In this document: positions 60,043 through 64,000 of the stretch, one piece after another
Layout of the letters: the number at the start of each line of letters is the position of its first letter
Position numbering within the stretch: position 1 is the stretch's first letter
Origin: Pollutiaquabacter aromativorans
GTDB taxonomy: Bacteria > Bacteroidota > Bacteroidia > AKYH767-A > 2013-40CM-41-45
Length of the DNA stretch: 64,000 nucleotides
Direction of reading: 5' to 3'
NCBI GenBank assembly: GCA_049177215.1
Contig: CP185379.1
Coordinates: forward strand, 2,418,001 to 2,482,000
Notes under the pieces: generated by a model
What the model saw: the letters and a program-made list of their open reading frames with translations, nothing else
Told to the model about the DNA's origin: nothing
Database searches by the model: none
Translations under genes and position numbers: made by a program

Positions 60043-61017
60043 TCACCAACCGAGCACCCAGGCAAAAATCAAGGGAGCAACGATGGTCGCATCACTTTCC
60101 ACGATGAACTTGGGAGTATCGATCCCCAGTTTACCCCAGGTGATCTTCTCGTTCGGGACAGCGCCTGAATAGGAACCAAAGCTGGTCGTTGAATCGCTGA
60201 TCTGACAGAAGTAGCTCCACAGGGGCACGTCGTGCCATTCCAGATCCTGGTACATCATGGGCACCACGCAAATCGGAAAATCACCGGCAATTCCGCCTCC
60301 TATCTGGAAAAAGCCGACGCCTTTGCCCGAGGAGTTCTTGCGGTACCAGTCCGACAGCCATACCATGTACTCGATGCCGCTCTTCATGGTCGACGCCTTC
60401 AGCTCGTTCTTGATCACGTACGAAGCGAAGATATTGCCCATTGTCGAGTCTTCCCATCCGGGAACTACGATCGGGATATTCTTCTGAGCGGCGGCCAGCA
60501 TCCAGGAATCACGCGGATCGATCTCATAGTATTGTTCAAGCGCGCCGGAGAGCAGCAGCTTATACATATACTCGTGCGGAAAATAACGCTCACCCTTGTC
60601 CTCGGCGCTCTTCCACACTTCGTGGATGTGCTTTTGTAAACGACGAAATGCTTCCTCTTCCGGAATGCAGGTATCGGTCACCCGGTTGAAATGGTTTTCG
60701 AGCAGGTCCCACTCATCCTGCGGCGTCAGGTCACGATAATTGGGTACACGCTTATAGGAATGATGGGCCACCAGGTTCATCAGGTCTTCTTCCAGGTTGG
60801 CCCCGGTACACGAGATGATGTCCACCTTGCCCTGTCGGATCATTTCAGCAAGTGATTTGCCTAGTTCTGCCGTCGACATGGCGCCGGCGAGTGTAACCAT
60901 CATTTTACCGCCTTCGAGCAGGTGTTTTTCATACCCCTTGGCAGCATCCACCATGGCGGCGGCATTGAAATGGAGATAGTGTTTCTCCATGAACTGGGAG
61001 ATCGGTCCGCGATTCAT
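60043..61017 (-). CDS. Deoxyhypusine synthase-like protein
   Basis: 324 residues from the ATG at 61017 (the open frame upstream of it is antisense-like and lacks family character). The fold is that of deoxyhypusine synthase: MMVTLAGAMSTAELGKSLAE, DIISCTGANLEEDLMNLVAH, NIPIVVPGWEDSTMGNIFAS, VGFFQIGGGIAGDFPI. The catalytic lysine of the human enzyme (K329) matches K296 in ITWGKLGID. Bacteria have no eIF5A, so the acceptor must differ; homospermidine synthesis from spermidine or putrescine is the best guess. The next gene upstream is a secreted EEP-family protein 46 bases away. Confidence 0.88.
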   Translation of the reverse strand: MNRGPISQFMEKHYLHFNAAAMVDAAKGYEKHLLEGGKMMVTLAGAMSTAELGKSLAEMIRQGKVDIISCTGANLEEDLMNLVAHHSYKRVPNYRDLTPQDEWDLLENHFNRVTDTCIPEEEAFRRLQKHIHEVWKSAEDKGERYFPHEYMYKLLLSGALEQYYEIDPRDSWMLAAAQKNIPIVVPGWEDSTMGNIFASYVIKNELKASTMKSGIEYMVWLSDWYRKNSSGKGVGFFQIGGGIAGDFPICVVPMMYQDLEWHDVPLWSYFCQISDSTTSFGSYSGAVPNEKITWGKLGIDTPKFIVESDATIVAPLIFAWVLGW

Positions 61018-61063
61018 TTTTCTATTGGTAATTAGGATAGGGAACGAATGGAAAGGACAAGCA

Positions 61064-62110
61064 TCAATCGATCTGCTTGAGCAACACCAGGTAGGTCGGG
61101 AAGTGATCGGAATACCCGCCCGCATACCGGTCGAAGTCATACGTTCGCTTCGGGTAGCCTTTCCAACGGCCGTCGGTCTGCATCATCCAGGGTTTTGAGA
61201 AAATATGCCATTCCCGGTAGAACCAACCGCTTTGATGCTGGTCGAGGAAACCGTACGAAATCATGATCTGATCAAACAGATTCCAACTGTCATTATAAGC
61301 CAGCGTGCCGATGCCTTCCTTATACGGTTTGACCCAGGGATTGAACATTCCGCCCGGTTGAACCTCTGATTTTTCGCCCTTTGAGCCGATCACTTTGGCT
61401 ACACTCGGGCTCACCGGATCGTCGTTGAGGTCACCCATGACGACGATCTTTGCCTTGGGATCGATCGCTGTGATGGAATCCATCTTCTGCCTTACAATGC
61501 CAGCAGCCTTCGCCCTTCCCGGAGCACTGGCCTCTTCCCCGCCTCTGCGCGACGGCCAGTGATTCACAAAAATGTGCAGGGGTTCCCCATTGAAATTTCC
61601 CTTTACGTAAAGGATGTCTCGCGTATAACGGATGGAACCATCCGGATCATGCAGTTCGACAAAAAGCGGTTCGCTGTGTTCCGGGTTGAAATATTTCGGG
61701 TTGTACAACAATCCTACATCCACCCCGCGAAGGTCCGGTGAATCATAGTGAACGATCTTGAGGTTTCGTTCCTTAAGTTTGGGCTGACTGATCAGATCCT
61801 GCAGCACCCGGTCGTTCTCGATCTCGGCACATCCCAGGATTGCCCAGCCGTCGGGCGATTTGTCGGTACCGACCTGGGACAACACTTCCGAGAGTTTTCC
61901 GAGTTTATCCTGGTAAACTTCCGATGTGTAATGCTTGTTTCCTCCCGGAAGGAATTCTTCATCGCTCTTGTTCGGATCGTCGATCGTATCGTACAGGTTC
62001 TCGAGGTTGTAAAAGGCGATGATCGACACCTTATACTGATGCGATTGTGCGCATGCGATACTCGTCCAGGAAAGGAGGATCGCGCTGATGAGGAGTTTGT
62101 TGATTTTCAT
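61064..62110 (-). CDS. Secreted endonuclease/exonuclease/phosphatase family protein
   Basis: 348 residues with a signal peptide ending CAQ near residue 22. EEP-fold motifs: IIAFYNLENLYDTIDD (metal Asn and Glu), WAILGCAEIENDRV, HIFVNHWPSRRGG, KIVVMGDLNDDP, and GYSDHFPTYLVLL with the catalytic Asp-His. Substrate may be nucleic acid or a phosphoester; it should act in the periplasm or outside. TAAGTTTG at 62133-62126 precedes the ATG. Confidence 0.9.
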   Translation of the reverse strand: MKINKLLISAILLSWTSIACAQSHQYKVSIIAFYNLENLYDTIDDPNKSDEEFLPGGNKHYTSEVYQDKLGKLSEVLSQVGTDKSPDGWAILGCAEIENDRVLQDLISQPKLKERNLKIVHYDSPDLRGVDVGLLYNPKYFNPEHSEPLFVELHDPDGSIRYTRDILYVKGNFNGEPLHIFVNHWPSRRGGEEASAPGRAKAAGIVRQKMDSITAIDPKAKIVVMGDLNDDPVSPSVAKVIGSKGEKSEVQPGGMFNPWVKPYKEGIGTLAYNDSWNLFDQIMISYGFLDQHQSGWFYREWHIFSKPWMMQTDGRWKGYPKRTYDFDRYAGGYSDHFPTYLVLLKQID

Positions 62111-62125
62111 CTTTTAAGGGCCGGC

Positions 62126-62133
62126 AAACTTAC
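62126..62133 (-). promoter_or_regulatory. -7 promoter element of the EEP gene
   Basis: TAAGTTTG on the minus strand, full match to TAnnTTTG, 15 bases before the ATG at 62110. Confidence 0.4.
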
Positions 62134-62206
62134 AAAAACCAAACCGCGGTTCCGTTAAACTAAGCTGAAGATTAAAATTGGCCGGTTTAACCTTGAAAAC
62201 GCCATT

Positions 62207-62228
62207 ATTCTTGTAAATAATCAAGAAT
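62207..62228. promoter_or_regulatory. Inverted repeat upstream of the TonB receptor
   Basis: ATTCTTG (62207-62213), 8-base spacer TAAATAAT, CAAGAAT (62222-62228). It ends 11 bases before the -33 element of the receptor promoter, in the divergent gap 62111-62318, so it could be an operator. Confidence 0.4.
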
Positions 62229-62239
62229 TAACCTAACCA

Positions 62240-62272
62240 TTTGAACCCTCGCGGCTTAATTCGTTAGCTTTG
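62240..62272 (+). promoter_or_regulatory. Promoter of the TonB-dependent receptor gene
   Basis: TTTG at 62240-62243, 21 bases, then TAGCTTTG at 62265-62272; both halves match the Bacteroidota consensus. Leader of about 40 bases before the ATG at 62319. Confidence 0.65.
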
Positions 62273-62318
62273 CCGCCCCTCCGCCGGAGATTCCGGTAAA
62301 AGGCTATAATCAAACCCT

Positions 62319-64000
62319 ATGAAACGAAGGATACTCCTTCTTCCCTTCCTGCTCCTGTTGCCCTTCCTATCCCTGGCACAGCAGGCGGTTCTGTCCGGAA
62401 CCATCCGCGACGAAAGCAACCAACCCGTTACCGGAGCCAATGTTTCGCTGAAAGGAACAAACTTCCAAATGGTTACCGATTCACTCGGCGGATTCCGCTT
62501 CGACAAGGTGCCATTCGGCGATTACCAATTGGAAATCAAGCGGGTCGATTTCGCGCCGGTCAGCCAACCCGTCAAGGTGGATGCACCGGAATCCTTCTTC
62601 GGAACGATCCTCACCGGCGTTAACAACGAAGTGACGGTCAACAATGCCGACAACATCCCTACGGTGTCGCTGAACGACGAAGAGGTGAAAGAATCCTCCT
62701 CGACTTCCGTGGCCAGCGTCCTGAGCGCGGCTCGTGATCCGTTCGTCTCCGCGGCGACCTTCAACTTCAGTGCCGCCCGATTCCGGATTCGCGGCTACGA
62801 CGACGAGAACTTCCTGACACTCATGAACGGCGTTCCCATGCAGGATCTCGCCACCGGTCGCACGATGTATAACACCTGGAGCGGTCTCAACGATGTGATG
62901 CGCAGCCGGGAAAACTCCATCGGACTTTCCGCCGCGCCTTTCACATTCGGCGGTGTAGGTGGAGCCTACCACATCGACAGCCGTGCCTCGAAGCAGCGCC
63001 GCCAGCTTTCGGTCGGTTACGCCGCGTCCAATCGCGCCTATGAGAACCGCTTCATGGTAACCTACGGTTCCGGCATCATGAACAAGGGTTGGGCCTACTC
63101 CCTCTCCTATTCCCGCCGCTGGGCAGAGGAAGGATTCGTTCCCGGAACGTTCTACGACGGACACGCCTACTATGCAGCGGTCGAGAAGATGATCGGCGAC
63201 AAGCATTCGATCTCGCTTACCGGTTTCGGCTCCAGCGTCATCAATGGCCGGGGCGGTTCCGCCATTCGGGAGATGTACGATATCGCCGGCACCAACTATT
63301 ACAACCCGAACTGGGGTTATCAGAATGGTGAAAAGCGCAACGCAGTCGTGGGCAACAACCACCAGCCGGTGATCATTCTCTCCCACGAGTGGAAGATCGA
63401 CGACAAGGCGAACGTCCAGACTTCGATCGGCTACACCTTCGGCAAGACGCGGCTTTCGGGCATGGACTGGTTCAACGCCGCTGACCCGCGTCCCGATTAC
63501 TACCGCCGCCTCCCCTCCTTCGATCCGAACTACGGCGAAGATCCCGCAGCCTATGCCGAATACAAGGCCCAGATCGACGCGCTGCTTCGTAACAACGAGG
63601 AAGAACGTCAGATCAAATGGGACCAGTTGTACGCCGCCAACGCGATGGCAGACACCAACTTCAACGGTACCACGGGTAAATGGTCGAAGTACATCATCGG
63701 CGATCGCGTGACCGACAACAAACGCCTGTTCGCCAACATGATCTACAACCGTGTGATGAGTGACCACGTCACCCTCGACGCGGGCTTGCAGTACCTCACG
63801 CAGACTTCCGAGTATTACCGCGAAGTCAACGACCTGCTCGGAGGCGACTTTTACGTTGACCTCAACCAGTTCGCCGAATTGTCAAATCCGAACGATTCCG
63901 CCGCAGCACAAAACGACCTGGACAACCCGAACCGCATCCTGAAAGAAGGCGACAAGTACCAATACGACTACGTCGCGCACATCAACCGCGCCGGTGCCTG
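62319..64000 (+). CDS. TonB-dependent receptor with carboxypeptidase-like domain, 3' end outside window
   Basis: About 560 residues are visible; the frame runs off the right edge. Signal peptide of about 20 residues (MKRRILLLPFLLLLPFLSLA). A carboxypeptidase-regulatory-like domain follows (LSGTIRDESNQPVTGANVSL, DSLGGFRFDKVPFGDYQLEI), then a plug region (ARFRIRGYDDENFLTLMNGV) and barrel strands (VTYGSGIMNKGWAYSLSYSR). It lies in the SusC-like group of outer-membrane transporters. The ligand is unknown and no SusD-like gene is in view. It has its own promoter and a possible operator. Confidence 0.92.
   Translation, partial: MKRRILLLPFLLLLPFLSLAQQAVLSGTIRDESNQPVTGANVSLKGTNFQMVTDSLGGFRFDKVPFGDYQLEIKRVDFAPVSQPVKVDAPESFFGTILTGVNNEVTVNNADNIPTVSLNDEEVKESSSTSVASVLSAARDPFVSAATFNFSAARFRIRGYDDENFLTLMNGVPMQDLATGRTMYNTWSGLNDVMRSRENSIGLSAAPFTFGGVGGAYHIDSRASKQRRQLSVGYAASNRAYENRFMVTYGSGIMNKGWAYSLSYSRRWAEEGFVPGTFYDGHAYYAAVEKMIGDKHSISLTGFGSSVINGRGGSAIREMYDIAGTNYYNPNWGYQNGEKRNAVVGNNHQPVIILSHEWKIDDKANVQTSIGYTFGKTRLSGMDWFNAADPRPDYYRRLPSFDPNYGEDPAAYAEYKAQIDALLRNNEEERQIKWDQLYAANAMADTNFNGTTGKWSKYIIGDRVTDNKRLFANMIYNRVMSDHVTLDAGLQYLTQTSEYYREVNDLLGGDFYVDLNQFAELSNPNDSAAAQNDLDNPNRILKEGDKYQYDYVAHINRAGA

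Noticed and set aside
1..64000. CRISPR arrays, insertion sequences, phage genes, rRNA
   Set aside because: No regularly spaced repeats, transposase or integrase motifs, or rRNA-like sequence were seen on either strand.

Overview
The window comes from a Bacteroidota genome of moderately high GC. The evidence is a complete sprA (the outer-membrane pore of the type IX secretion system, T9SS), two T9SS-targeted proteins, Omp28-, DUF6029- and DUF5723-type envelope proteins, a SusC-like receptor, and promoters of the Bacteroidota form TTG-N20-TAnnTTTG. No rRNA, tRNA, CRISPR array, insertion sequence or prophage was seen. No stretch without a gene exceeds 300 bases; the longest are 23509-23749 and 62111-62318, and both look regulatory.

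Region 1 (1-16138, minus strand) is a Wzx/Wzy-type surface-glycan locus. In transcription order it reads cysC, cysD, cysN, cysQ, wzx-like flippase, wzy/waaL-like protein, sulfotransferase, two glycosyltransferases, GNAT-like protein, polysaccharide deacetylase, Wzi/RemB-like outer-membrane barrel, wecA-like, wecB and wecC (cut by the window edge). The cys genes make PAPS and remove PAP, the by-product of sulfotransferases. The locus therefore carries a full sulfate activation, transfer and recycling set, and no reductive sulfate-assimilation gene is visible. I infer that the glycan is sulfated.

Region 2 (16157-19556, minus) holds deoC and two aldehyde dehydrogenase genes, the second a truncated form without a catalytic half. 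Together they look like a split ALDH16. The trio runs straight into cysC. Region 3 (19643-26177) is an envelope block: TlpA, DUF6029, Omp28 and a small barrel on the minus strand, then two T9SS cargo genes on the plus strand. Three of these proteins have a thioredoxin-type CxxC.

Region 4 (26257-39028, plus) has maeB, a DUF5723 barrel, ruvA, sprA, gcvH and a vanZ-like gene. Region 5 (39109-53646) is mostly housekeeping: ubiX, a small conserved protein, queG, SPFH plus ribbon-helix-helix, ruvB, a barrel, an RRM protein, a lipoprotein, DinB, a polyprenol-phosphate glycosyltransferase, dihydroorotase, DUF4296, an epimerase, tyrS, a LuxE-like gene, nadB and nfu.

Region 6 (53647-64000) has thpR, sucB and sucA, a membrane-protein gene broken by a one-base frameshift, a membrane LytTR regulator, a deoxyhypusine-synthase-like gene with a secreted endonuclease/phosphatase-family gene, and the start of a TonB-dependent receptor.
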